Shown piece by piece: positions 52,537 through 60,915 of a DNA stretch of 64,000 nucleotides; position 1 is the first letter of the stretch; each line of letters opens with the position of its first letter. The stretch covers positions 3,534,001 through 3,598,000 of the forward strand of contig NZ_JAUSYS010000001.1 of the NCBI RefSeq assembly GCF_030817015.1, read 5' to 3'. The position numbers were made by a program, and so were the translations under genes. The stretch is from Arthrobacter sp. V1I7. GTDB lineage: Bacteria > Actinomycetota > Actinomycetes > Actinomycetales > Micrococcaceae. The notes beneath the pieces were generated by a model. That model made no database searches, was not told the origin of the DNA, and saw only the letters and a program-made list of their open reading frames with translations.

Positions 52537-53754
52537 TCAGTTGTTCCAGGCCCTGTTGACGGGTTTGACCGCGCCCGGCTGTTTGGCTCGGGCCAGTGTT
52601 TCGAGCTGCGCTGTGAGTGCCAGGATCTGGCGTGAGAGTGCGCCGGGTTTGATCTGCCTGAAGGCGGCGTTCATCCGAATGACCGGGCGCTTGCGCATCT
52701 TTTCGTGCCGGATGGCGCGCTGGTGGGGCGTGGCAGGTGCGTCGTGTTTCTTGGTCACTTTCGCGCCGTGCCGGTGTTTCTCGAGGAGCTTTTGCTGGGG
52801 CAGCAGGTAGTTGGTGAAGATCCGGTCCAGTTCCCAGATCTCGTTGAGTTTCTCGCGTTCCGCGGCGGTGTCGTAGCGGAGGTAGCCGACGAGTTCCCGG
52901 ACCCTGGCCCAGTTCTTCTGCTCCACGTGCGCGCCGTCGTTCTTGTTCCCGGGACGGGAGCGGGTGAACGTGATCTGGTGGGCGTGGCAGTAGGCGAGCA
53001 GGTGCTCGTTGATGAACTCCGAGCCGTTGTCCGAATCGATCCCGATGATGGGAAACGGGAACACAGCGGTGACGTGTTCGAGGGCCTCAAAGACCCATTT
53101 GGCCGCCTTGTTCCGCACGGACCGATTCACCGTCCAGCCGGTGGAAATGTCGGTCACTGTCAGGGTAAAGCAGAATTCCCCGAAGCTGTTGCCGCCCTCG
53201 TGGCCGACCAGATCGATCTCCACGAATCCCGGGACGGCGTCGTCCCACTCGGCCCAGGTCCGGATCGGGATCTGGGATTTCAGGAGGGTGCCGGGCTTGG
53301 TGTGTGACCGGCCCCGCGGGAAAAGTTTCGCCCGTTCACCGACGAGTTTCCGGTCGATGGTCGCCGCGCTCATGCGCATCAGCAAAGCAGCCTGATCATC
53401 CGTGATCGCAAGCTCCTTGTCCCGCCGCAATAGCGGCACCAGAACCGGCAGCATCGGGGCCAGCAGCCTGCCGGCAGGAGCCCGCAGCACCGCCCAGCAC
53501 CTGATCAGCGGCGGGAGCAGATCAGGGCCGTAGACCGGCGTCCTGCCCGGTCTGGGCTTGACGATTTTCAGGACCAGGGCCTCCCGCAAGGCGACCCTGG
53601 CATAGTCGCGGTGCCAACCGGTCAGTTCGACCAGCTCGTTCAGGATCCGGGATTTCCCTGCACGATCGGCGCTCTTATAGGCGAGGGCTTTCTTCTTTGT
53701 CACAGCTTGCCGCTGGTCCATCGTTAGCTCCATGAAAACGGGCATAACCCCCAT
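52537..53754 (-). CDS. DDE (rve-type) transposase
   Basis: Up to 405 residues; MELTMDQRQAVTKKKALAYK or MDQRQAV are the likelier starts. An N-terminal HTH-like region (ILNELVELTGWHRDYARVAL) precedes an integrase-core domain with the DDE triad: Asp in FVEIDLVGHEGGNS, Asp in IIGIDSDNGSEFINEHLLAY and Glu in NDGAHVEQKNWARVRELVGY. The C terminus is very basic. The gene is intact and its stop is five bases from the innermost left repeat, so the element may still be active. Confidence 0.88.
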   Translation of the reverse strand: MGVMPVFMELTMDQRQAVTKKKALAYKSADRAGKSRILNELVELTGWHRDYARVALREALVLKIVKPRPGRTPVYGPDLLPPLIRCWAVLRAPAGRLLAPMLPVLVPLLRRDKELAITDDQAALLMRMSAATIDRKLVGERAKLFPRGRSHTKPGTLLKSQIPIRTWAEWDDAVPGFVEIDLVGHEGGNSFGEFCFTLTVTDISTGWTVNRSVRNKAAKWVFEALEHVTAVFPFPIIGIDSDNGSEFINEHLLAYCHAHQITFTRSRPGNKNDGAHVEQKNWARVRELVGYLRYDTAAEREKLNEIWELDRIFTNYLLPQQKLLEKHRHGAKVTKKHDAPATPHQRAIRHEKMRKRPVIRMNAAFRQIKPGALSRQILALTAQLETLARAKQPGAVKPVNRAWNN

Positions 53755-53786
53755 CCGCCGCCCCGGCCGGAAACCACGCCGCTACG

Positions 53787-53845
53787 CGGAGGTTTTCAAT
53801 TGAGGCAACGTATCCGGCTACGCGGAGGTTTTCTACGAGTCAACG
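53787..53845 (-). repeat. Right-end double repeat of the insertion sequence
   Basis: Two inverted copies of the end motif, CGGAGGTTTTCAATTGAGGC... at 53787-53810 and CGGAGGTTTTCTACGAGTCA... at 53823-53845, starts 36 bp apart as on the left. Confidence 0.75.
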
Positions 53846-54211
53846 CGCGGTCTGGGAAAGGCCGCCATTGTGAATTAAAATCCACACGTAGTCTCGTTAG
53901 AGGGATGTGGGTCCCCGTTCAAGCTGCGGTTCTTCCGGGCCAGGGAGACTCAAATGGGTTGACGTTCCCAGGGCGCCGTGACAGCGTCTCCGGTCACGCG
54001 AACAGGGAAGGCTAAACGGGCTGGGTGACCTGGCCGGCACCACAGGGCTTTCGGTCCCGGCGGGGGAGAGCCCCACGTTGTCAAAATTTTGATGAAACAA
54101 GCACTGGTTTTTCTGTCATTGGAAGCGTAGCGACTGAGAGACCATGTCGTCGTGACATGGTCTCTCAGATTCAACGCCGTATCAGGGGTGTCCTCCTGGG
54201 TTTTCGGCCCG
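53846..54211. other. Gap without a gene
   Basis: No gene recognised. It contains the strong hairpin at 54134-54168 and some GC-rich sequence near 54045-54080 (GTCCCGGCGGGGGAGAG). Confidence 0.5.
54134..54168 (-). terminator. Long perfect hairpin after the decayed RidA gene
   Basis: 15-bp perfect arms CTGAGAGACCATGTC / GACATGGTCTCTCAG around a GTCGT loop, 44 bases past the RidA-like remnant on the minus strand. Very stable; it would serve the FMO-RidA operon as terminator, though it lacks a T-tract. Confidence 0.6.
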
Positions 54212-54625
54212 CTACCTATCAGTGATGACGGCAGTTGCGTCTATCTCCACGAGCCATCCGGGCCGTGCGAGTGCTGACACGACGAGGCCGGTCGATACGG
54301 GGAAGACGCCCTTCAACCACTTCCCGACCACGCGGTAGACCGGCTCACGGTGCCTCGGTCTGTGAGGTAGATGACGACCTTGACGATGTCTTCGAGGCTG
54401 CTGCCCGCCCGTCGAGAAGGAGCTTGATGTTCGCCACCGCCTTCTCGGCCTGGGCCTTCACGTCGCCGATGCCTACCGAATCCCTGGTGTCGAGGTCCTG
54501 GCCGATCTGGCCCCGAAGGTAAACGAAGTTGTTGGCCACGACGGCCTGGCACAGATGATTGTCGAGATTCTGTTCCAGGTAGGTGTCCCTTGTGTTGAAG
54601 ACCGGATGCGGGTGTGGGTCGGCAT
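54212..54625 (-). pseudogene. RidA family protein, multiply frameshifted
   Basis: ATG 54625 overlaps the monooxygenase stop (TGATG), so this was the second gene of that operon. It matches the intact RidA gene at 60348-60773 in pieces: NTRDTYLEQNLDNHLCQAVV, NFVYLRGQIGQDLDTRDSVG, GSSLEDIVKVVIYLTD, and WLKGVFPVSTGLVV then WLVEIDATAVI. At least three frame changes (near the start, near DGRA, and near 54330) break it. The two copies are clearly paralogous. Confidence 0.85.
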
Positions 54626-55902
54626 CAGACTGCCCCGCTGGGCACTAGCGCGTCCTGATCGTTGTGGGCGAGGTAGCTCCGCTGAATAGAGATTTGGTCA
54701 GCAACATACTTGGCGTCATGCCAGACGCCCCAAATGAAGCTCGATCCACGGCGTGATTGCCAGGGCAGGCCCAGGAAGTAGACGCCGGGCTCGGAAGAAA
54801 CCCCACGTTGATGCTGCGGCCTGCCATTGGCGTCGAAGGCGTCGACCTGCAGCCAGCTGAAGTCCTGCACAAAGCCGGTTGCCCAGACAATCGAAGTGAC
54901 ACCGGTTGCGGCGAGGTTGAGCTCGCGGAGTGGGTTGATAAGACTTTCGGAGTCCGCGCGCAGCGTGCGGGCCTCCGGTTCCTCGGGAAGATCGAGGCCG
55001 TTTTGTTCAATGTACGCGTCGGCCTGATCGAGCAGCTGCAGATAGTGAGCGTCGCCGTTCGCGATGTTTTGGCGAAGGTCCTGGGCAAAGCGCATGGTTC
55101 CGTTCTCGAAGACTTCGGTCCGGCCGACGAGCTTGATGCCGTCTTCGGCAATGGCCCGGAAGTCGACGGTGTGGCCGCCGTCCGCCCCGCTCACCGCGAT
55201 GGTTACGTGCTCCGCGCCCCGGGGAGGAGTGGCAGCGTCCCACATGCCGAGCACTCCGAGCCACCAGCAGAAGTCCCTTCCGCGGTAACTGCGCGGGGGG
55301 CGGTCATGCGGTCCGACGGAGAGGTAGACCTGACGACCCGACCTCTGGATTTCGGCTGCGATCTGCACGCCGGAGGATCCGGCGCCGACAACGAGGACGG
55401 CGCCTTCAGGCAACTGGCCGGGGTTGCGGTAGGAGCTGGAGTGCATTTGTACGATGCCGGCGGCCTCGGGAACGACGGCCGGGATGACGGGCTTCTGGAA
55501 CGGGCCTGTGGCAGCCACGACATAGCGGGCCTTGAAGTCCCCGTCCGAGGTCTGCACTTCGAAGCCGGGTGCGCCCACGTTTCTGCGCACGGATTTCACC
55601 TCGACTCCGCAACGGACTGGTGCGTTGATTTTCTCTGCGTAGGCGACGAGGTAGTCTGCGACCTGTTCCTTCGAGGCGAATGCACCCGGTTCGTGCTCGG
55701 TGAACTCCAGGCCCGGGAAGCGGTCATGCCAAACCGGCCCGTTCGCGACAAGAGAGTCCCACCGCATCGAGCGCCAACGCTCGGCGATGCGATCGCGTTC
55801 CAATACGACGTGCGCGAAACCGCGTTCACTCAGGTGCTCGCTCATCGCGATGCCGGCCTGACCGGCCCCTACGACAAGGACCTCAACCTCTTGGCTGGAC
55901 AT
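54625..55902 (-). CDS. FAD/NAD(P)-binding flavin monooxygenase-like protein (CzcO/YUC type)
   Basis: 425 residues from ATG 55902 with GGAGAT. Two Rossmann motifs: VVGAGQAGIAMSEHL (FAD) and VVGAGSSGVQIAAEI (NADPH). Between them RWRSMRWDSLVANGPVWHD is typical of the CzcO-like group, and IVWATGFVQDFSWLQVDAFD carries the ATG-type motif late in the chain. Relatives oxygenate N, S or C atoms, including plant YUCCA-like reactions; the substrate here is unknown. A RidA gene (now decayed) followed directly. A 16-bp palindrome lies about 170 bases upstream. Confidence 0.87.
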   Translation of the reverse strand: MSSQEVEVLVVGAGQAGIAMSEHLSERGFAHVVLERDRIAERWRSMRWDSLVANGPVWHDRFPGLEFTEHEPGAFASKEQVADYLVAYAEKINAPVRCGVEVKSVRRNVGAPGFEVQTSDGDFKARYVVAATGPFQKPVIPAVVPEAAGIVQMHSSSYRNPGQLPEGAVLVVGAGSSGVQIAAEIQRSGRQVYLSVGPHDRPPRSYRGRDFCWWLGVLGMWDAATPPRGAEHVTIAVSGADGGHTVDFRAIAEDGIKLVGRTEVFENGTMRFAQDLRQNIANGDAHYLQLLDQADAYIEQNGLDLPEEPEARTLRADSESLINPLRELNLAATGVTSIVWATGFVQDFSWLQVDAFDANGRPQHQRGVSSEPGVYFLGLPWQSRRGSSFIWGVWHDAKYVADQISIQRSYLAHNDQDALVPSGAV

Positions 55903-56290
55903 GTCAATCTCCTATTATTCGGGCGAATTGCCACAGTGGTACTTCACGCGACACGACACCGAAGGGTCATGTTTTCCGTGGGTTCCTTCTATGCGAACCT
56001 CGACTGGAATGTTTTCGTAGCGGACACTGCGGCCTCTACTGTCAATTCTGACGGGGTTATCTGCATCTGCATAGCGAATAAATTCGCTCAACTAAATCAA
56101 AAATATAGATTCAGTTCCGTCCAAAAGCTCTCTGCAGGCAGGCCGGACGGGCGTGGGGGTATGAAGCGCGTGCCCGATTGACGACGTTTGTTTGCCAGCA
56201 ACACCGTAAATTTCCCCGGGGATGCTAATGCCAGGGATCGGGCCATTGCAAGCAGCCCCGGCTTGGAAGTCGGGTCACCCTCTGCGCGTG
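55903..56290. other. Promoter region of the monooxygenase gene, no gene seen
   Basis: AT-rich compared with its surroundings (56040-56120). It contains the palindrome at 56073-56088. No coding frame of interest. Confidence 0.5.
56073..56088. promoter_or_regulatory. Palindrome AGCGAA-TAAA-TTCGCT upstream of the monooxygenase gene
   Basis: Perfect 6-bp arms with a 4-base spacer, in the AT-rich region 171 bases upstream of the monooxygenase start. Candidate operator of an unknown regulator. Confidence 0.4.
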
Positions 56291-56596
56291 CTACTGAGCC
56301 TTTTCACGTGTAGGGGCGGGTGCCTGCCGCGTAGCACGTGCAGTTTGCCGCTTCAGGGCTTCGAGGTCCCGCGACACGGCCGCTTTCGCGGCAGTACGGC
56401 TCTGCAACGACGTTTGCCGTATGTGGTCGTTTCGCCCTGAATCAGGAGAGCGATGAATAGCCTCTCGCTGGACAAATACGGGCCGCACCACAACGTTGTG
56501 CGTAGCCAACGGGTCATGGAAGAGAACCGCCATTGACGGCGCCGTGTACTGGGTTTCGGAATAGCTGCCATGGTTGGCTGGCTGTTGTATCTTCAT
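56291..56596 (-). CDS. Hypothetical protein
   Basis: 101 residues from ATG 56596, with a weak ribosome site. N-terminal part neutral (SMAVLFHDPLATHNVVVRPV), C-terminal half strongly basic and helical (KAAVSRDLEALKRQTARATR). No domain recognised. It lies downstream of the next small gene on the same strand, 47 bases away. It could be a real small gene or a chance frame in accessory DNA. Confidence 0.35.
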   Translation of the reverse strand: MKIQQPANHGSYSETQYTAPSMAVLFHDPLATHNVVVRPVFVQREAIHRSPDSGRNDHIRQTSLQSRTAAKAAVSRDLEALKRQTARATRQAPAPTREKAQ

Positions 56597-56643
56597 ATCT
56601 TCAGAATCAAAGTCTCATCGAGGGGTCAGCTGGCAGTGAGGTG

Positions 56644-56856
56644 TTACATCGGAGAAATGACGACGCCTTCCCTATAGTCGAAAGCCCTGCGCCGGCGGCC
56701 GTGGCCAGCAATGATCCAGAGGACGTGGTGTTCTTCGGTCATAGCGTCTATGTGCCCGGAATAGGGCTCATGTATCGGTTCGGCGACAAAGACCGATTGT
56801 CCCGGCTGTAGCGCGGTCCAGTTCTGCGGAACGGTCGTTTCGGTATCTTTCGGCAT
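56644..56856 (-). CDS. Small hypothetical protein with a beta-barrel-like pattern
   Basis: 70 residues from ATG 56856 with GAAGG before it; a longer in-frame start exists at 56928. The sequence WTALQPGQSVFVAEPIHEPY, SGHIDAMTEEHHVLWIIAG, RRRAFDYREGVVI has the alternating pattern of a small SH3-like or Tudor-like beta barrel. Similar small proteins are, as far as I remember, common in Arthrobacter genomes. Function unknown. Confidence 0.6.
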   Translation of the reverse strand: MPKDTETTVPQNWTALQPGQSVFVAEPIHEPYSGHIDAMTEEHHVLWIIAGHGRRRRAFDYREGVVISPM

Positions 56857-57068
56857 TGCCTTCATTCTCCTGCTCTGCATCGCCAGCTTCCTGGCGCTTT
56901 TAAACGCCGGGACCAGGAAGCGGCTCACGGCGCCTGGGTCACCGTAGGTATTAGTTCTCAGTCAGTATTTGTCTCGGGCTGGTCGTTCCCGTGGCCTATC
57001 CCAGAAAACGTCTGATCGTGGTGCCACCTGAGGCGGTTCTTTGCTGCTGTGTAGAGGGCCTTGGGCGT

Positions 57069-58487
57069 TTAGCCGAGCCCCGCCATTGACGCGGCAGAAA
57101 GGGCCTTTTCCATCTTCTGCCTGTCCAGCAATCCACGTTCAGTCACCAGGTCTGCGATGCCCCGGTTGCTGGCGAGTGCTTCTTTAGCCAGCTCGGCCGC
57201 CACGGCGTAGCCGATCAAGGGGGCCAGGCCAGTGACGACGCTTATCGATTCGAGCATGCGCTGCTGCAGGACCTGGGTGTTCGCTTTGATGCCGTCGACG
57301 CAGTGGGTGCGGAGTTGCCGGCAGGCGACTGTAAGCCAGGCAATTGACTCGAGGAGGGCGTCAGCTATGACGGGTTCGAAGGCGTTGAGCTGCAACTGGC
57401 CGGCCTCCACAGCCATGGTCACCGTCGCGTCAGCGCCGACGACGCGGAAGGCGACCTGGTTAACCATTTCGGGGATGACCGGGTTGACCTTTCCGGGCAT
57501 GATGGAGGACCCGGCCTGTACCGCGGGCAGGAAAATCTCCGCGAACCCGGTCTGGGGGCCAGAGGAGAGCAAACGAAGATCGTTGCAGATTTTTGAGAGT
57601 TTTACCGCCGCCCTCTTCAGGACCCCGGAGACGAGCATGAAGACGCCGGTGTCGCCGGTGGCCTCCACCAGGTTGGTCGCCGAGACGAGCTGCAGGCCCG
57701 TGACTGCGTTGAGCTCAACTATGACGGCTTCCCGGTATCCGGGCGGAGCGGTGATGCCGGTGCCGATGGCTGTGGCGCCAAGGTTGGATTCGCGCAGGTG
57801 CGGTAAGAGTTCCAGGAGCCGGTTCCTGTCCTCGCGCAAGGTTTCGGCGAAAGCCCCGAATTCCTGGCCCATGGACATCGGTACTGCATCCTGGAGTTGG
57901 GTTCGCCCTACCTTGATGATGCCTGCGAACTCTACCGCCTTGGCATCAAAGGCTTCGCTGAGCCTGGTGTGCTCGGAACAGAACTCTGTAAGTTCGCGCT
58001 GCAATGCGATCTTGATGGCGGTGGGGTAAACGTCGTTGGTGGACTGACTCCGGTTCACGTGGTCAATAGGGTGCAGCACGGTGTAGTCGCCTTTTCCGTG
58101 GCCCATCAGTTCCAGGGCGCGATTGGCGATTACTTCGTTGGCGTTCATGTTGGTACTGGTTCCCGCGCCGCCTTGGATGGTATCCACGACGAACTGGTCG
58201 TCCAAGAGCCCCTCCATGACCTCCCGGGACGCCCTTTGTATAGCGTCGGATTTGACGGGTTCCAGGAGGCCGAGGCTTTCGTTGGCACGCGCTGCGGCAT
58301 ACTTCACAGCTCCCAGTCCCCACAGCAGGGAACGTAGGCTGCCGATGGGCCGTCCGCTGACGGGGAAGTTTTCCACGGCCCGCATGGTGCTGATGCCCCA
58401 GTAGGCCTCGGCGGGGACGTCCCGGTCCCCTAGGCTGTCGTGCTCCCGCCGGGCGCCGGTGTCGGTCGACGAAAATTGATCTGTCAT
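57069..58487 (-). CDS. aspA: Aspartate ammonia-lyase
   Basis: 472 residues from ATG 58487 with AGGA. Fumarase/aspartase superfamily with all conserved regions: GGAGTSTNMNANEVIANRA, HVNRSQSTNDVYPTAIKIAL (substrate), KVGRTQLQDAVPMSMGQEF, and the flexible signature loop AGSSIMPGKVNPVIPEMVNQ. The segment EAGQLQLNAFEPVIADALLE fits aspartase rather than fumarase C. It converts L-aspartate to fumarate and ammonia. It is the last gene of the operon that begins with RidA and includes an M20 amidohydrolase, suggesting that the hydrolase releases aspartate or a related amino acid. Confidence 0.9.
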   Translation of the reverse strand: MTDQFSSTDTGARREHDSLGDRDVPAEAYWGISTMRAVENFPVSGRPIGSLRSLLWGLGAVKYAAARANESLGLLEPVKSDAIQRASREVMEGLLDDQFVVDTIQGGAGTSTNMNANEVIANRALELMGHGKGDYTVLHPIDHVNRSQSTNDVYPTAIKIALQRELTEFCSEHTRLSEAFDAKAVEFAGIIKVGRTQLQDAVPMSMGQEFGAFAETLREDRNRLLELLPHLRESNLGATAIGTGITAPPGYREAVIVELNAVTGLQLVSATNLVEATGDTGVFMLVSGVLKRAAVKLSKICNDLRLLSSGPQTGFAEIFLPAVQAGSSIMPGKVNPVIPEMVNQVAFRVVGADATVTMAVEAGQLQLNAFEPVIADALLESIAWLTVACRQLRTHCVDGIKANTQVLQQRMLESISVVTGLAPLIGYAVAAELAKEALASNRGIADLVTERGLLDRQKMEKALSAASMAGLG

Positions 58488-58523
58488 GGTCCTGTTCCTA
58501 GAAAATCGGAAGAAATCCCCTGG

Positions 58524-59690
58524 CTACTCTGCCAGGAAGTCCAATGCGGTCAGCGCCAAAGCTGCAGCACCGTCATGGATTGCACGGTTGGCTGCTTCGC
58601 CAACACAGTGCGCAGCGAACTCCGGCTGGTGATTGGCTGCAGGGAAGCAGCCCAGACCGATATAAGGATGAATTGCCGGAACCACTTGGGAGATGTTGCC
58701 CATGTCGGTGGAGGCCCGGTTCATGGTCGCTTGCTGGGCAGGTACGTCAAAGTCCCTGCCAAGGGACTCTGCATGCCTGACATACAGTTCCAGCGCCCGC
58801 AGATCTGTTCGGAACTCAGAGTAAGGTTCTGATTCCGGGGTGACTGACAGCTCGCAACCGGACGCCAGGGCACCGGCTTCAAAGCAACGGTGGACGCGCT
58901 CTTCCAGGTTTTCCAGCTGGGCGAGCGACTCGGCACGGACGTACCAGCGGCCCTCTGTCTTCTCCGGGATGGCGTTCGGGGCTTCCCCGCCGCGGGTTTG
59001 GATGCCATGCACGCGGGTGCCGGCGGGCAGTTGCTGGCGAAGAAGACCCAGAGCTACCTGGGCGACGATGAAGGCGTCATTGGCGTTGACGCCCTGGTCC
59101 GGGTAGGCGGCGGCGTGGGCCGACTTGCCCCGGTACTCCACATGGTTATGGGCCACCGCGTAGGGGCGGGCCTCTGCCGCGTCGACCGGGCTAGGGTGCG
59201 CCATCATGGCAAGGTCAAGACCGTGGAAGGCGCCCTTCTTGAGCAGTTCGATCTTCCCTCCCCCACCTTCTTCGGCGGGGGTTCCGTAAAGTACCACCGT
59301 CAGGTCCCGTTCGGCCGCGAACTCTGACAGTGCCACTGCTGTGCCGCAGGAGATGGCGGTGATGATGTTATGGCCGCAGGCGTGCCCGAGGCCCGGCAGG
59401 GCGTCGTACTCGGCCATGATGCCGATCCGGCGGGTACCGTTTCCGAAGACCGCCCGTAGGGCAGTGGGAAAACCCAGATACCCTTTTTCGACGTCAAAGC
59501 CGTGCTGTTCCAGGTAGTCGGCCGTCCACCCGGCTGCGCGGTGTTCCTGCCAGCCGAGCTCCGGGTTGGCGTGGAGCGTCTCGGAGAGCCGGGTCAGGTC
59601 CGCTTGCTGTCCGGCCACGGCTTCCAGCACCCGGGTACGTTGTCCACGCTGAACCGCAGGGTTCAGTGTGGTTGCCGGTTCAGCGTTCAT
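58524..59690 (-). CDS. M20 family amidohydrolase (N-acyl amino acid hydrolase type)
   Basis: 388 residues from ATG 59690, which overlaps the DUF1028 stop by 11 bases; MGFQ at 59705 is an alternative. M20D-type motifs: LHANPELGWQEHRAAGWTAD, MAEYDALPGLGHACGHN (metal ligands), YGTPAEEGGGGKIELL (catalytic Glu pair), MMAHPSPVD, and a dimerisation domain with YRGKSAHAAAYPDQGVNAND. GLGCFPAANHQPEFAAH is at the end. Relatives cleave p-aminobenzoyl-glutamate, indole-acetyl-amino acids, hippurate and peptides. Next to an aspartase gene, an N-acyl-aspartate is an attractive substrate (inference). Confidence 0.88.
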   Translation of the reverse strand: MNAEPATTLNPAVQRGQRTRVLEAVAGQQADLTRLSETLHANPELGWQEHRAAGWTADYLEQHGFDVEKGYLGFPTALRAVFGNGTRRIGIMAEYDALPGLGHACGHNIITAISCGTAVALSEFAAERDLTVVLYGTPAEEGGGGKIELLKKGAFHGLDLAMMAHPSPVDAAEARPYAVAHNHVEYRGKSAHAAAYPDQGVNANDAFIVAQVALGLLRQQLPAGTRVHGIQTRGGEAPNAIPEKTEGRWYVRAESLAQLENLEERVHRCFEAGALASGCELSVTPESEPYSEFRTDLRALELYVRHAESLGRDFDVPAQQATMNRASTDMGNISQVVPAIHPYIGLGCFPAANHQPEFAAHCVGEAANRAIHDGAAALALTALDFLAE

Positions 59691-60351
59691 CGCCTGGAAC
59701 CCCATAGCTAATGGAAGATGCGGGATCCAGTCCACGGACCACGTAATCCTGGCGCTGTGGAAGCCACACTTCCAGCAGCCGCTCAAGCTCCGCAATGGGG
59801 TCTTCGTGCCAGTCCACGCGCAGATCAGTGTCCCTCCAGCCGTGACCGGAGACGACAGAGATACCTGCGGACATCACGGGACCTGCTTCCCCGCCGGCGG
59901 CCTCAGCAGCCTTCAGCGCAGCCAACAGCCGCTCCTCCAATTCGCCGGTGGCAGCTTCGAAACCGTTGCACAGCGCCTGGGCGACGGCTGGGCTCGCCAG
60001 CATGTTCCCGGCAGCCACGCTGTTCTTGCCCCGGCCGTCGCCGAAGACACCAAGCGTGTGTGCACCGCTGAAGACAGCGGAAGCGCCCGTGGAATCCAAA
60101 ACCAGCAACTGGCGGTAATCGACCCCGGGAGCTTCGCGGACAACCCCGTCCAAGGCCTCCTGCGCGGAGTCTCCGGCCTGCAGGCGGTCCAGCAGGGCAC
60201 CGCCGAGCCGGGGATCGGTAATGTTTTGGGAGCTTACGGCGCCCACACCGTCCCGCAGGTGGGCACAGCGCGCGGCGACAGCGGGGGAAGAAGATGACAC
60301 GGCAATGCCAAACCGGCCCCGCCCGTCCGTGGCTGCGATGCTGAAGGTCAC
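59680..60351 (-). CDS. DUF1028 domain-containing protein
   Basis: 223 residues from GTG 60351, which overlaps the RidA stop (GTGA). It has the DUF1028 layout of an Ntn-hydrolase-like fold: VTFSIAATDGRGRFGIAVSS, then GVGAVSSQNITDPRLGGAL, QLLVLDSTGASAVFSGAHTL and NSVAAGNMLASPAVAQAL. The C-terminal RVDWHEDPIAELERLLEVWL is the usual end. Known genomes place this family beside RidA and peptidase or amidohydrolase genes, yet no reaction is firmly established. It is held between RidA and the M20 hydrolase by overlaps on both sides. Confidence 0.88.
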   Translation of the reverse strand: MTFSIAATDGRGRFGIAVSSSSPAVAARCAHLRDGVGAVSSQNITDPRLGGALLDRLQAGDSAQEALDGVVREAPGVDYRQLLVLDSTGASAVFSGAHTLGVFGDGRGKNSVAAGNMLASPAVAQALCNGFEAATGELEERLLAALKAAEAAGGEAGPVMSAGISVVSGHGWRDTDLRVDWHEDPIAELERLLEVWLPQRQDYVVRGLDPASSISYGVPGDER

Positions 60352-60773
60352 GGCGTTGCCCCCAAGGTCGAGAGCACAGCGGTAGCGTCGATCTCCACCA
60401 GCCACTCGGGCCGCGCCAGCGCCTGCACGACGATCCCCGTGGACACCGGGAAGACACCCTTGAGCCAGCGGCCCATCACCCGGTAAACCGTCTCGCGGTA
60501 GCGCGGATCAATGATGTACACCGTGACTTTGACGATGTCTTCGAGGCTGCTGCCCGCTTCCTTAAGGAGCATGTCGACATTGGCCATGGCCTTTTCCGTC
60601 TGGACTTCGATGTCACCAATACCCACCGATTCCCGGGTGTCCAGGTCCTGCCCGATCTGCCCCCGAAGATAGACCACCCCATTAGCCACCACTGCCTGGC
60701 AGAGGTCGTTGTCCAGATTCTGCTCCGGGTAAGTGTCCTTGGTGTTGAATGTACGGATGCGCTGGTGTTTCAC
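60348..60773 (-). CDS. RidA family protein (reactive imine/enamine deaminase)
   Basis: 141 residues from GTG 60773 with AAAGG. YjgF/YER057c/UK114 fold: QAVVANGVVYLRGQIGQDLD, EKAMANVDMLLKEAGSSLED, IVKVTVYIIDPRYRETVYRV and WLVEIDATAVLSTLG. The Arg of the canonical active site (RPxRS) is replaced by ALARPEWLVE, close to Rid subfamilies other than archetypal RidA. Such enzymes hydrolyse imines left by amino acid-processing enzymes. First gene of the RidA-DUF1028-M20-aspartase operon, under the T-N11-A palindrome shared with the divergent LysR gene. Confidence 0.88.
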   Translation of the reverse strand: MKHQRIRTFNTKDTYPEQNLDNDLCQAVVANGVVYLRGQIGQDLDTRESVGIGDIEVQTEKAMANVDMLLKEAGSSLEDIVKVTVYIIDPRYRETVYRVMGRWLKGVFPVSTGIVVQALARPEWLVEIDATAVLSTLGATP

Positions 60774-60879
60774 TTCGCGGCTACCTTTCGTTCTACTGGC
60801 TCTCGACAGCTCAAAAACTTCTTGCCCCCAGCTTCCGCCCACGGTGCGAATCTGTCCAACAGTCCTTTCAGAACAGTTG

Positions 60880-60896
60880 CATCTGAAAATCAGATG
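60880..60896. promoter_or_regulatory. LysR-type operator (T-N11-A palindrome) between RidA operon and lysR-type gene
   Basis: CATCTGA-AAA-TCAGATG, perfect 7-bp arms, containing TCTGAAAATCAGA, which has the T-N11-A form typical of LysR-family sites. It lies 107 bases upstream of the RidA start and 20 bases before the LysR gene ATG, the classic place for autoregulation and divergent activation. Confidence 0.75.
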
Positions 60897-60915
60897 AATG
60901 GCGTACATTTATACA

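Larger units (their letters stand above)
52437..53845 (-). mobile_element. Insertion sequence with an rve-type transposase and multiple end repeats
   Basis: About 1.41 kb. One transposase gene on the minus strand is flanked by related about 24-bp motifs: three on the left (52437, 52473, 52508) and two inverted on the right (53787-53810, 53823-53845). The outer edges are my estimate from the outermost motifs; no target duplication could be confirmed. I cannot place the element firmly in a named family. Confidence 0.75.
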
